Shown: positions 8,665-16,970 of the stretch, piece after piece
Layout of the letters: each line of letters starts with the position of its first letter
Numbering within the stretch: position 1 is the stretch's first letter
Source: Pseudomonas sp. GR 6-02
GTDB taxonomy: Bacteria; Pseudomonadota; Gammaproteobacteria; Pseudomonadales; Pseudomonadaceae
Assembly (NCBI RefSeq): GCF_001655615.1
Contig: NZ_CP011567.1
Coordinates: forward strand, 1,621,001-1,685,000
Reading direction: 5' to 3'
DNA: 64,000 bases
Position numbers and translations under genes: made by a program
The notes under the pieces: model-generated
The model's database searches: none
What the model saw: only the letters and a program-made list of their open reading frames with translations
Told to the model about the DNA's origin: nothing

Positions 8665-10629
8665 ATGATTTCGGCCGTGCAAGGACGTTTTGCCAACCTC
8701 GGTATGGCGAAAAAACTGGGTGTCGGGTTTGTACTGGTGCTGCTGTTGACAGCCCTGGTGGCGGCCATTGGCGTATGGTCCCTGCAAACCATCAGTCATC
8801 GCTTCGACGGGCTCAAGCAGATGTCGTCGCTCAACAGCGGTTTGCTCAAGGTGCGTCTGCTTGAGCAGGACTACGTCTTGCGCGGCGACCCGAAAACCGT
8901 GGAAGCCTTGCACGCGGGGGTGGACGCGTTGATCGCGCTGGCGACCGAGCTCAAGGCTCAGTCCGCAGCCAACGTGCCGGTCATGAATGACGTCGAACAG
9001 TCTCTGGGGGCTTATCGCAAGGCCTTTGACGAGTTCGTCTCGCTGAGTCAGGCCAAGGACCTGGCGCTGGAAATGGCCAGTTGGTCGGTGTCCAGTGTGG
9101 CCAATAACCTGGATGTGCTGCAGTCCGGGCTTAGCGATGATGGCGCCTATGCCTTGAAGGAGTCCGAGGGCAAGGACGGTGCGCAATTCATCGAGCAGGC
9201 GAATCAGGTCAGCCAGGTCTCGCGACTGATGTTGCAGGCCATGAACGAAGCGCACGTACGTCTGGATCAGAGCCGCAAGGGCGACGACAGTGCCGGGCAG
9301 GGCAAGATCGAGCAAGCCGACCAGGCGCTGGCCCAGGCCGAACAGTTGAAAGCTACCGTAAAGGATGAGGGTTACCAGACGGTCCTCAATGAAGTGTCGG
9401 GTCATATCGGCAGTTTCACTGAAAAACTCGCCGAGTACACCGGGCTGTTGGCGCAGGAAAAGACCGTCTCCGAGCAACTCCACCAGCGCGCCGCGCAAGT
9501 GGTGGAGCGGGTGGATCAGGCCTACGTTGCCGAAGACCGGTCGATGCAGGCAGAGCTGAAAAAGAACTCGCTGTTGATCATCGGCTCCTCGGCACTGGCC
9601 TTGCTGGTCGGGCTGATTGCCGCGTGGGTGATTACCCGGTTGATCGTCGCACCGCTGCGCAGCGTGATCCGTGTCGCCCAGCAGATCGCCGCGGGCGATT
9701 TGAGCGCGACGATTGAGGTGACCCGCCGTGACGAGATCGGCCAGTTGATGCAAGCCATGCAGCAAATGGGCGCTGGGCTCAGCAGCATTGTCAGTGGTTT
9801 GCAGGCCGGTATCGAACAGCTGGCAAGCTCTGCGCAATCGCTGTCGGCGGTGACCGAGCAGACCAACCTTGAAGTCAGCAGCCAGAAAGAAGAAACCGAG
9901 CAGGTCGCCACTGCGATGAACCAGATGACCGCCACGGTGCACGATGTGGCACGTAACGCGGAGGAGGCCGCCCAGGCGGCGCAGACGGCCGACGGCAAGG
10001 TCGAAAGCGGTCAGCAGGTGGTGCGTCAGAGCATGGCGCGAATTGAGCAACTGGCGGACTCGGCCACCTCGGCCAGCTCCAGCATCGAAAGCCTCAGTGC
10101 AGAAATCCAGAACATCGGCACGGTGCTCAGCGTGATCAAAAGCGTTGCCGAGCAGACCAACCTGTTGGCGCTCAATGCGGCCATCGAGGCGGCGCGTGCC
10201 GGCGAGCAGGGCCGGGGCTTTGCGGTGGTGGCCGATGAGGTTCGGGCGCTGGCCAGGCGAACCCAGCAATCGACCGAGGAAATCGAACGCCTGGTCAGTG
10301 CCTTGCGCTCGGCGGCGCAATCGTCGGTGCAGCAGATTCAGAGCAGTGGCGAGTTGGTGAAGCTGGCGGTGAGCGATGCGTTGCAGACCGAAAGTGCATT
10401 GGGGAGTATTGCGGCGGCGGTGTCGCTGATTCAGCAGATGAACCAGCAGATTGCAGCGGCTGCGGAGGAGCAGAGCTCGGTGGCCGAGGAGATCAATCGC
10501 AGTGTCACGAGCATTCGCGCCAGTGCGGATCAGTCTTCATTGGCGATGCAGGGCAATGCGGCGTCGAGTATTGAACTGGCGCAGTTGGGGAGTGAGTTGA
10601 GGGGGATGGTGGGGCATTTCAAGCTGTAG
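8665..10629 (+). CDS. Methyl-accepting chemotaxis protein with long helical periplasmic sensor
   Basis: A 654-residue transducer. TM1 spans about 13-36. A roughly 260-residue mainly helical, Gln/Glu-rich periplasmic domain follows, resembling the helical bimodular (HBM) sensors of McpS-type receptors. TM2 is at about 301-323, then HAMP, then the MCP signalling coiled coil. Its hairpin tip is at about 494-525 ([20 protein letters not shown]). HBM receptors in Pseudomonas bind TCA-cycle acids, but the ligand is not inferable here. No CheR/CheB-docking pentapeptide is at the C-terminus (ends GHFKL). ATG 8665 follows AGGGGAC. The stop codon lies at the edge of a REP sequence. Confidence 0.93.
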   Translation: MISAVQGRFANLGMAKKLGVGFVLVLLLTALVAAIGVWSLQTISHRFDGLKQMSSLNSGLLKVRLLEQDYVLRGDPKTVEALHAGVDALIALATELKAQSAANVPVMNDVEQSLGAYRKAFDEFVSLSQAKDLALEMASWSVSSVANNLDVLQSGLSDDGAYALKESEGKDGAQFIEQANQVSQVSRLMLQAMNEAHVRLDQSRKGDDSAGQGKIEQADQALAQAEQLKATVKDEGYQTVLNEVSGHIGSFTEKLAEYTGLLAQEKTVSEQLHQRAAQVVERVDQAYVAEDRSMQAELKKNSLLIIGSSALALLVGLIAAWVITRLIVAPLRSVIRVAQQIAAGDLSATIEVTRRDEIGQLMQAMQQMGAGLSSIVSGLQAGIEQLASSAQSLSAVTEQTNLEVSSQKEETEQVATAMNQMTATVHDVARNAEEAAQAAQTADGKVESGQQVVRQSMARIEQLADSATSASSSIESLSAEIQNIGTVLSVIKSVAEQTNLLALNAAIEAARAGEQGRGFAVVADEVRALARRTQQSTEEIERLVSALRSAAQSSVQQIQSSGELVKLAVSDALQTESALGSIAAAVSLIQQMNQQIAAAAEEQSSVAEEINRSVTSIRASADQSSLAMQGNAASSIELAQLGSELRGMVGHFKL

Positions 10630-10657
10630 CAGCTGCCGAAGGCTCGGGCTGCGTACG
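10624..10657. repeat. Single REP sequence overlapping the chemotaxis gene stop codon
   Basis: The stretch beginning CTGTAGCAGCTGCCGAAGG matches the REP type repeated twice at 24062-24103 and 24152-24193. The TAG stop of the chemotaxis gene (10627-10629) is part of it. Only one copy is present here. Confidence 0.65.
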
Positions 10658-10693
10658 GATAATCTATTGATTCTGGTGGCCATCAATCCCAAC

Positions 10694-10726
10694 GCAAAAA
10701 AAAAGCCACCTGACCCGGTGGCTTTT
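10694..10726 (-). terminator. Terminator of the 10741-11511 gene
   Basis: The 10-bp stem AAAAGCCACC (10701-10710) and GGTGGCTTTT (10717-10726) reads on the minus strand as a hairpin followed by a run of nine T. It may also stop the convergent chemotaxis transcript, where only TTTT follows. Confidence 0.85.
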
Positions 10727-10740
10727 CAGCATTTGCATGA

Positions 10741-11511
10741 TCAGTCGTAGATCACTTTCTTCTTCCAGTCGGCATCAGCCTCGACGTCTTTGAGCCCTTC
10801 AGTCAGTTGGTTCACTTCGCCTTCAACCGGGGCGATCTTGTCCATGACCTGGTCGTTGGCGCGGGCCAGGAGTTTTTCCAGGTACTCGAGTTGTTCGCTG
10901 TAGACCTGGGGCTCCGGCTGTTTGCGCAGGTATTGCACGCCTCGTTCGAAGGCCAGTCGGGCCTGACCTGGCTGGTTCTGTTGCAGGGAATGCTGACCAA
11001 GGTTGTTGAAGAATTCGATGTGCAGCAGGACCAGGATGTGGCGGACCTCGCGGATCCAGTGCTTGGCTTCGTTGGTCGGCAGGTAGCCGTCCTGTGCGGC
11101 ACGGGTGATCTGGCCATGCAGGGCTTCGAGCAGGAAGCGCACGTCTTTGGCCTTGGCTTCGGTCTGGATCGGTGCCGGCGGGTTGTTGACCGGGATCGAT
11201 TCGCCTTGGGCAACCAAGGCACTCAGCTCGGTAATCCGTGGCTTTAGCGTGGGGCTGGTTTTTTCCAGGTTGAGCAGGCGCTGGCAGACGTTCAGTTCCA
11301 GACGGGTCAATAGCAACTTGAGCGCGGGTGTCATGAACTGACCGGGAAAGGTCTCGGTGATTTCGCCGCAGCGACGCAGGCGGTCGTTGAGTTCAACCTT
11401 GGTGCGGGCTTTTTCCAGCTTATTGTTTTCCACCACATGGTTCATGTAGCCAATGGCGATCAATAGTGCGATCCCGGCTACGACTAGCAGGGTGATCATG
11501 AGTGGTGTCAC
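10741..11511 (-). CDS. Membrane-anchored conserved hypothetical protein
   Basis: A 256-residue protein with one N-terminal hydrophobic segment (about 4-22, MITLLVVAGIALLIAIGY) followed by a mostly helical, charged cytoplasmic or periplasmic domain with regularly spaced Leu and Glu. A TPR-like stretch (SLQQNQPGQARLAFERGVQYL) falls around 180-205. I do not recognise a named family with confidence. It is monocistronic and ends at a strong terminator. A second ATG at 11499 is also possible as start. Confidence 0.8.
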   Translation of the reverse strand: MTPLMITLLVVAGIALLIAIGYMNHVVENNKLEKARTKVELNDRLRRCGEITETFPGQFMTPALKLLLTRLELNVCQRLLNLEKTSPTLKPRITELSALVAQGESIPVNNPPAPIQTEAKAKDVRFLLEALHGQITRAAQDGYLPTNEAKHWIREVRHILVLLHIEFFNNLGQHSLQQNQPGQARLAFERGVQYLRKQPEPQVYSEQLEYLEKLLARANDQVMDKIAPVEGEVNQLTEGLKDVEADADWKKKVIYD

Positions 11512-11779
11512 CGGTAAGACCTCTTTATGGGGTTCGCGTTCGAGTCGAGTGTAGTTGGCTTGGCATATGGGCGCATAGGGTTGCTCGACGAGTGAATCGG
11601 CTATAGCTCTTCTTATATCGGCCGCAATGCCGCTTCTATAAGTAAATAGCGTGCGAGGTGCACATTGCCATCATCTCGGCATGGACTATAGCGTCTTGGT
11701 GGATGCCAGAATATAGGCGCCAAAGGTCAGGCGACACAAAAGCCTGAATCGCTGCCAAAAGCAGGGCGAAGTCATTGAT

Positions 11780-11831
11780 TTAAATAAATTTATATCTGGG
11801 GGTTGACGACCCCTCAATCCATCCATAGAAT
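11780..11831 (+). promoter_or_regulatory. Stable-RNA promoter for the tRNA cluster
   Basis: The -35 TTGACG (11803-11808) and -10 TAGAAT (11826-11831) are separated by exactly 17 bp. An A/T-rich tract (TTTAAATAAATTTATA, about 11779-11794) upstream looks like an UP element. A GC-rich discriminator GCGCGCC follows, the pattern expected for stringently controlled tRNA promoters. The rest of the gene-free stretch 11512-11893 shows no coding signal. Confidence 0.85.
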
Positions 11832-11893
11832 GCGCGCCACTTACAGCGTAAAGCACACAGCGAAACGCGGTAGGGAGTGAATGTTGTACGTGT

Positions 11894-11969
11894 GTCCCCT
11901 TCGTCTAGTGGCCTAGGACACCGCCCTTTCACGGCGGTAACAGGGGTTCGAGTCCCCTAGGGGACGCCA
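11894..11969 (+). tRNA. tRNA-Glu (UUC), copy 1
   Basis: A 76-base tRNA with encoded CCA end. The anticodon loop CCCTTTCACGG carries TTC. The acceptor GTCCCCT pairs with AGGGGAC, the T arm holds GGTTCGAGTCC, and the D arm is TCGTCTAGTGGCCTAGGA. It matches the standard gammaproteobacterial tRNA-Glu. Two bases separate it from the following tRNA-Gly. Confidence 0.98.
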
Positions 11970-11971
11970 AT

Positions 11972-12047
<76 letters not shown>

Positions 12048-12151
12048 ATTTTAAACAGCGTTGCTTTCGGGCAGGGCTGAGTGAAACCAGAACCAAGTCT
12101 TCGGATGCGGGTCTGGGCACCGAAACACACACCATGTGTTCCGGGCAGCGT

Positions 12152-12227
12152 GTCCCCTTCGTCTAGTGGCCTAGGACACCGCCCTTTCACGGCGGTAACA
12201 GGGGTTCGAGTCCCCTAGGGGACGCCA
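12152..12227 (+). tRNA. tRNA-Glu (UUC), copy 2
   Basis: Identical to the copy at 11894-11969. It is preceded by a 104-base spacer without its own clear promoter, so it is probably processed from the same primary transcript. Confidence 0.98.
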
Positions 12228-12230
12228 TTT

Positions 12231-12306
<76 letters not shown>

Positions 12307-12311
12307 AATTC

Positions 12312-12347
12312 AAAAAAAACGCCGCTCATTTGAGCGGCGTTTTTTTA
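12312..12347 (+). terminator. Terminator of the tRNA operon
   Basis: An AT-flanked stem ACGCCGCTCA / TGAGCGGCGT (12319-12328 and 12331-12340) has a short loop and is followed by seven T. Its A-rich left flank makes it bidirectional, so it may also end the convergent araC-type gene (stop at 12367). Confidence 0.92.
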
Positions 12348-12366
12348 TGCGCGTAAAAAACCTGCC

Positions 12367-13230
12367 TCAACTTCCAAGGCTCTGCACCAGGCTTTCGAGT
12401 GCTTCAATGGTTGTATCTTCCAGTGGCGGTTGCGCTGCTACCGCTCTAAGTTGGCTGGCCAAACGGTATTCGCTGGGCGTGCAGTTGACGAACTGCTTGA
12501 AGGCGCGGGCGAAGTAGGAAGGATCCTTGAAGCCGGCTTCATAGCCGATGCTGGTAATCGGCATCTGGCTGTTGTCGAGCAGTTGTTTGGCGAAGCTCAT
12601 GCGCTTGTCCAGGATGTAATCGGTGAAACCGACGCCATTGGCCTCTTTGAACAGACGACTGAAGCGAAAAGTCGTCATGCCGCAGCGCTTGGCCAAATCC
12701 CTCTGATCGATGCTGTCCCGAAAGTGCTGGTCGATGTACAGCATGGTATGGCTCAGCGCCTGGTGTTTTTGGTGCCCGGAGGTCAGGCGGATGCTCTCTG
12801 GCAGAGTGGGCGAGTGGTCGATCAGCAATGTCTTGTCCTGACCGGCATTGCGGCGCAATTCGCAAAGCTGCAGCAGAGCCGTCAGGTAGCGCTTCCTCTC
12901 GGCGTTGGTGAGCGGGAGCACCATGTATTCCCAGACACTGGAGCGCATGGCCCAGACGGCCAATTCTTCTGAGTGCTGCACGGTGAACATGGTAATCGGG
13001 ATGGTAGGGGTGGTGCGTTTGATCTCCAGCAACAACCTCAAGCCGGGGGTGTCGGGGCGATCGAAATGGATGCAGATCATGTCTGCCTGTTCCCCGCTGG
13101 GCAGCACGGAATTTTTCGCCAGTTTGCAGTCGCAAGTCTCCTCGAACTGCGCGATGAGTTCCTTCGTGGAACGATCGTGAGTCAGATCGAACCAAAGCAG
13201 CGATGGCCTTCTGGTCATGTTGGACGTCAT
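12367..13230 (-). CDS. AraC-family regulator with a degenerate receiver-like N-terminal domain
   Basis: The protein has 287 residues. The last ~105 form a two-helix-turn-helix AraC domain (DLAKRCGMTTFRFSRLFKE, then ITSIGYEAGFKDPSYFARAFK). The first ~135 look like a CheY fold (LLWFDLT start, CIHFDRP, PITMFTVQ). The acidic pocket and the conserved lysine are missing (the K position reads MVLPL), so phosphorylation control is unlikely. It is divergent from the Flp pilus operon and separated by 412 bases, which makes it the likely local regulator; this is inferred from position. The first ATG is used; one at 13218 is an alternative. Confidence 0.88.
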   Translation of the reverse strand: MTSNMTRRPSLLWFDLTHDRSTKELIAQFEETCDCKLAKNSVLPSGEQADMICIHFDRPDTPGLRLLLEIKRTTPTIPITMFTVQHSEELAVWAMRSSVWEYMVLPLTNAERKRYLTALLQLCELRRNAGQDKTLLIDHSPTLPESIRLTSGHQKHQALSHTMLYIDQHFRDSIDQRDLAKRCGMTTFRFSRLFKEANGVGFTDYILDKRMSFAKQLLDNSQMPITSIGYEAGFKDPSYFARAFKQFVNCTPSEYRLASQLRAVAAQPPLEDTTIEALESLVQSLGS

Positions 13231-13642
13231 GTCTCTACTCTGCGGTTCTACGGGCCCCTCTTCGCTGAGTAGTATTGCTAACGTGCCATCACTTTGCAGA
13301 TTAAATACTGATAAGAAAGACGAATTTTAGTTCTATCCGCTCTATGCGTTGCCTGGAAATCAGTCCCAGGCAACAGTCTGTTGGTGTGTCGTCTATGAAC
13401 CAGGTATCAGCCGCTCGTCGCTTGTAAATCGAAGTCAGTGGTATTCGCGAGCCATCCCTTGTTTTACCCCTCCTGCTACTTCTGCAAAGGCCAATAACCG
13501 TATTTGGCCGCACCCGCAAAAAAGTCCTAGTGATGTGCAAAATCTTCCTAACGCCCATGCCTTGCCCCTGACTAGGGTTGCATCAGGCAGTGCAGAACGT
13601 ACTGCCTTCCGGAAAAAACAACATTCGAGTGAGGTGGGCAAA
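13231..13642. promoter_or_regulatory. Divergent control region between araC-type gene and flp1
   Basis: The gene-free region holds two perfect inverted repeats: GTTGCCTGG-N9-CCAGGCAAC (13348-13374) and AGGCAGT-N9-ACTGCCT (13585-13607). Both have AGGCA/TGCCT half-sites. The second is 35 bases before flp1. A GAGGTGGG ribosome site lies at 13631-13638. I cannot fix a convincing -35/-10 pair. A similar repeat lies upstream of cpaC (26759-26778). Confidence 0.5.
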
Positions 13643-13837
13643 ATGAATCTGCAGACAATCAAGGCTTCGGTAGTGAAGTTCGCCAAAGACGAAGACGGCC
13701 TGACCATCGTGGAATACGCCGTGGCCGGTGGGCTGATTACGGTAGCTGTTGCCGCTGCGTTCGTGCTTTTGGGCGGTGCCGTGAATACCAAAATCAGGGC
13801 GCTGTGCCAGGCCGTCAACGGCAACACTCCGTGCTGA
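13643..13837 (+). CDS. flp: Flp-type (type IVb) pilin 1
   Basis: A 64-residue prepilin. A 19-residue positively charged leader ends in DEDG and is followed by LTIVEY, the G/xxxxEY processing motif of Flp pilins. A continuous hydrophobic helix (about 25-45) and a short tail with C54 and C64 complete it. The major subunit of the Flp fibre is the expected role. The mature sequence differs from the second copy (13993) by a single residue, while the leaders differ at five. ATG 13643 follows GAGGTGGGCAAA. Confidence 0.95.
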   Translation: MNLQTIKASVVKFAKDEDGLTIVEYAVAGGLITVAVAAAFVLLGGAVNTKIRALCQAVNGNTPC

Positions 13838-13992
13838 TAACGAAATTTACGGCGGCGGGACGCGGCGACGTCCATGAAAAAACCGGTTGTTACTATTTTG
13901 CTGATAGAGCGACCGCATAACTCAATGGGCTTCACGCTGTCCCCGCCAATGTACTTTCCGAGCCGTATGACCGCTGAAGTGAGGTACACAAA

Positions 13993-14187
13993 ATGACTCT
14001 GCAAACAATCAGAACTTCGATAAGCAAGTTCGCCAAAGATGAAGATGGCCTGACCATTGTGGAATACGCGGTGGCTGGAGGATTAATCACAGTGGCAGTT
14101 GCCGCAGCCTTCGTTCTTTTGGGGGGCGCCGTGGATACCAAGATCAGAGCGCTGTGCCAGGCCGTCAACGGCAACACTCCTTGCTAA
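13993..14187 (+). CDS. flp: Flp-type (type IVb) pilin 2
   Basis: A 64-residue paralogue of the preceding pilin with the same processing motif (DG then LTIVEY) and the same C-terminal cysteine pair. The mature part differs only at residue 48 (Asp for Asn). Many codons differ synonymously, so this is an old duplication held by selection rather than a fresh copy. It has its own ribosome site (GTGAGG, about nine bases before ATG) after a 155-base gap in which I see no terminator. The following gene encodes the prepilin peptidase. Confidence 0.95.
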   Translation: MTLQTIRTSISKFAKDEDGLTIVEYAVAGGLITVAVAAAFVLLGGAVDTKIRALCQAVNGNTPC

Positions 14188-14214
14188 CGATAATCCTGGT
14201 AGGGGAGACGCGCC

Positions 14215-14745
14215 ATGTCCATGGAATTGCTGGTGTCGACTGTTTTACTGCTAGGACTGCTGGGCGTCGCGGTGGTGAGCGATCTGCTTCGCCACCGTAT
14301 CCCCAACACGCTGGTCCTGTTGGGCATTGCCCTGGGATTGGCCGGTCAGACTTATTCAGGTGGTATCAGCGGATTGGGTGACAGCCTGTTGGGTATCCTG
14401 ATCTGTTTTGCGTTCTTTCTGCCGATGTACGCCCTGGGAGGCATGGCTGCTGGCGACGTCAAGTTGATGGCCATGGTCGGCAGCTTTCTTCCGTTCCATT
14501 TCGCCTTGTGGGCAGCCATGTTCAGCCTGATAGCTGGTGGGGTATGCGGTTTCCTGATCGTGCTGGTTCGCGGGCAATTGTTGCAGACCCTGGGGCGTTA
14601 TTGGCTGATTCTCAGGGCGCAGGCCTATCTGGCGCCGACTTCGGATGAAGTCGCCGGCAAACCTTTTCCTTATTCGATCGCAATCTTGATCGGCACTTTA
14701 AACAGCGTCTACTGGCAACTGGTTGCCGGTGGATTGGGAGGTTAG
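14215..14745 (+). CDS. cpaA: Prepilin peptidase of the Flp/Tad system (TadV/CpaA)
   Basis: A 176-residue inner-membrane aspartic peptidase that cleaves the Flp leader after glycine. It has the two catalytic aspartates in the family contexts SDLLRHRIPN and GGMAAGDVKL, with about five membrane helices. It lacks the methyltransferase N-terminal domain of PilD, as usual for TadV. It lies 27 bases after flp2 and 2 bases before the AAA+ ATPase gene. Confidence 0.93.
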   Translation: MSMELLVSTVLLLGLLGVAVVSDLLRHRIPNTLVLLGIALGLAGQTYSGGISGLGDSLLGILICFAFFLPMYALGGMAAGDVKLMAMVGSFLPFHFALWAAMFSLIAGGVCGFLIVLVRGQLLQTLGRYWLILRAQAYLAPTSDEVAGKPFPYSIAILIGTLNSVYWQLVAGGLGG

Positions 14746-14747
14746 TC

Positions 14748-16073
14748 ATGCACGTCATTGTCGATAGTGATGCCTACTCCAGCGATCGGGAAGCGGTGCA
14801 ACGGCTGGCTCCTCAGCCTTGCACAATCCGCGAGACGGGTCTGACCGACAGTTTTCTCGGTGAGTTGGTATGCAAGCATTTGTACGACGCCGGCGTGCTG
14901 GACATGCCGCGACTGGTGGAGCGCCTGGCGCTGACTGGCGCCGTACTTGAAGAAGTCCTGGCGTTTCTGCGCAAGGACGGTCGTGTCGAAGTCCTGGGTC
15001 AGGTGGGGCAATCGGGTGGGCAGCTGCGTTATAGCCTGACCGAACGCGGTCGCAGTGCTGCCCGCGATGCGCTGTCACGCAGCGGCTATATCGGCGCGGC
15101 CCCCTTCCCGGTGAGTACCTACCGTTCCCTGATCAAAATCCAGACCATTCACCATGGTCGCATCAGCTCAAGCGATATGCACAAGGCCCTCACCGGTGTA
15201 GTGCTCACGGAGGGGATGCTCGATCAACTGGGTGTGGCCCTGAACTCCGGGCGCGCAATCATGATTTATGGCCCCGCGGGTACCGGCAAGACCTACGTCA
15301 GCAGTCGGTTGATTCGTCTGTTCGCCGAGGCCATCTGGGTACCTCATGCCATCGTGATCAACGAGTCGGTGATCGAGATCTATGACCCGCAGGTGCATCA
15401 GCGGCTGGATGACAACGGTCAACAGAACAATCTGATGCTCAACGAAGGGATCGATCGTCGACTGCTGTGCTGCAAACGCCCGGTCGTCATTACGGGCGGT
15501 GAGTTGAGCATGGAACAGCTGGATGTTCGCTATGACCCCTTCACCCGCCAGTACCAGGCCGCCTTGCAGCTCAAGGCCAGCAATGGCCTGTTCATCATCG
15601 ATGACATGGGGCGTCAGCGCATGGCACCCGCTGAGCTGTTCAATCGCTGGATCGTCCCGATGGAGGAGAAGCGCGACTTCCTCAATTTGGGCGGTGGTCG
15701 GCATTGCGAGCTGCCATTCGATCTGGTTCTGGTGTTCTCCACCAACCTCAATCCCCTGGAACTGGCTGATGAGGCCTTCTTGCGGCGGATTGGCTACAAG
15801 TTGCAGTTCGGTTACCTGAAGCCCGAGGAGTACGAAAAGATCTGGCGTCAGGAATGTGAGCGTATGGGTATTCCTTTTGACCCCCTGCTGCTGCGTTATG
15901 TACTGCAAAGGCTTTATGCAAGTGAAGGCATGCCCCTGGTGCCTTGCCATCCCCGAGATCTCCTGAACATGGCCCTCGATCGTCAGCGTTATATGGGCGG
16001 TTCCGGAGCCTTGTCGCCACAAGAGTTGGAATGGGCCTGGCACAACTACTTCGTCCAGCTCGACTTTCTTTGA
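14748..16073 (+). CDS. AAA+ ATPase with winged-helix-like N-terminus, in the Flp locus
   Basis: A 441-residue soluble protein. Residues about 35-110 look like a winged helix (GQLRYSLTERGRSAARDAL). A MoxR-like AAA+ core follows: Walker A GPAGTGKT (175-182), Walker B LFIIDDMG (281-288), sensor-1 STN (331-333) and an arginine pair (R346-R347) in DEAFLRRIGY. It is not one of the canonical Tad proteins; the secretion ATPase CpaF is separate (20514). The two-base spacing to the peptidase gene puts it in the pilus operon. A role in remodelling the machine or its regulator is inference only. Confidence 0.85.
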   Translation: MHVIVDSDAYSSDREAVQRLAPQPCTIRETGLTDSFLGELVCKHLYDAGVLDMPRLVERLALTGAVLEEVLAFLRKDGRVEVLGQVGQSGGQLRYSLTERGRSAARDALSRSGYIGAAPFPVSTYRSLIKIQTIHHGRISSSDMHKALTGVVLTEGMLDQLGVALNSGRAIMIYGPAGTGKTYVSSRLIRLFAEAIWVPHAIVINESVIEIYDPQVHQRLDDNGQQNNLMLNEGIDRRLLCCKRPVVITGGELSMEQLDVRYDPFTRQYQAALQLKASNGLFIIDDMGRQRMAPAELFNRWIVPMEEKRDFLNLGGGRHCELPFDLVLVFSTNLNPLELADEAFLRRIGYKLQFGYLKPEEYEKIWRQECERMGIPFDPLLLRYVLQRLYASEGMPLVPCHPRDLLNMALDRQRYMGGSGALSPQELEWAWHNYFVQLDFL

Positions 16074-16088
16074 TACGGAGATACTGAC

Positions 16089-16895
16089 ATGAGCTCTCGT
16101 ACTGTTTCCCTGATAGGCGTTTCCCTGGTCATGGGCCTTGGGGCCGCATGGATGGCCGACTCCTGGCTGAGCGCGAGGCTCAATGCCACTCCGGACGACC
16201 ATCTTCGAAGCGTGGTAGTCGCCACGGTAGAGATTCCATTCGGGCAGATGGTCGAGGCCCAACAGGTCACGACCGTACGCATGCCCATGGACACGATCCC
16301 GGACGATGCTCTCGATTCCAGCGACAAGGCCGTGGGCAAGATCGCAACGTTCGACATCTTGCGTGGCGACGTCATGCGCAGCGCACGCCTGAGCGAGCAT
16401 CTGGGCGGCAGTACCCTGGCCTCTCTGATTGCCACAGACAAACGTGCCATTTCGGTACGCGTGGACGATGTGGTGGGTGTGGGCGGATTCCTCCTGCCAG
16501 GTAACCGGGTCGATGTACTGGCGACCAAAACCACCAGTGCCGGCAGTAACAGTGCCGTGTCCAGGACCATCCTCGAGAACTTGCGGGTGTTGGCGGTGGA
16601 TCAGACGGCGGGTACCGACAAGACCCAACCGGTGGTGGTGCGCGCAGTGACGCTGGAGATGACGGCCGCCGAAGCTGAAACCCTGGTCACGGCGCAAACG
16701 GAAGGCAAGCTGCAACTGGCGCTGCGCAATCCGCTGAACTCCGAGAAAAAAATCGTGACCGCCGCGCCTGCTGCGCCGGCCCCCATGGTTGTGGCCGCCG
16801 CCCCGGTGCAAAAACGCGTGGTGCACCGTGCCGAGGGTGGCGGGGCTGTCACCATCATTCGCGGGATCCAGACCAGTTTAGTGAAAGTTCGTTGA
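16089..16895 (+). CDS. cpaB: Flp pilus assembly protein CpaB/RcpC
   Basis: A 268-residue periplasmic protein with an N-terminal signal-anchor (about 5-22), a SAF-like domain (VVATVEIPFGQMVEAQQVT) and an RcpC domain (RAISVRVDDVVGVGGFLLPGN followed by VDVLAT). In characterised systems CpaB associates with the secretin CpaC. The C-terminus is Ala/Pro-rich. The start follows CGGAGATACTGAC. It lies 15 bases downstream of the AAA+ gene. Confidence 0.93.
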   Translation: MSSRTVSLIGVSLVMGLGAAWMADSWLSARLNATPDDHLRSVVVATVEIPFGQMVEAQQVTTVRMPMDTIPDDALDSSDKAVGKIATFDILRGDVMRSARLSEHLGGSTLASLIATDKRAISVRVDDVVGVGGFLLPGNRVDVLATKTTSAGSNSAVSRTILENLRVLAVDQTAGTDKTQPVVVRAVTLEMTAAEAETLVTAQTEGKLQLALRNPLNSEKKIVTAAPAAPAPMVVAAAPVQKRVVHRAEGGGAVTIIRGIQTSLVKVR

Positions 16896-16970
16896 CAGAG
16901 CGGTAGGGGTGCCTGTGCACCAAGGTATTGGCGGAGCCGATCCGGATCAGTATCGGCAAACGAGGGCTTG

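Noticed and set aside
8656..10320. A 554-codon minus-strand frame opposite the chemotaxis gene
   Set aside because: It is antisense to a complete methyl-accepting chemotaxis protein; the composition is a codon-bias artefact.
15168..16826. A 552-codon minus-strand frame opposite the AAA+ and cpaB genes
   Set aside because: It is a His/Gln/Arg-rich shadow of two clearly coding genes, with no ribosome site or family resemblance.
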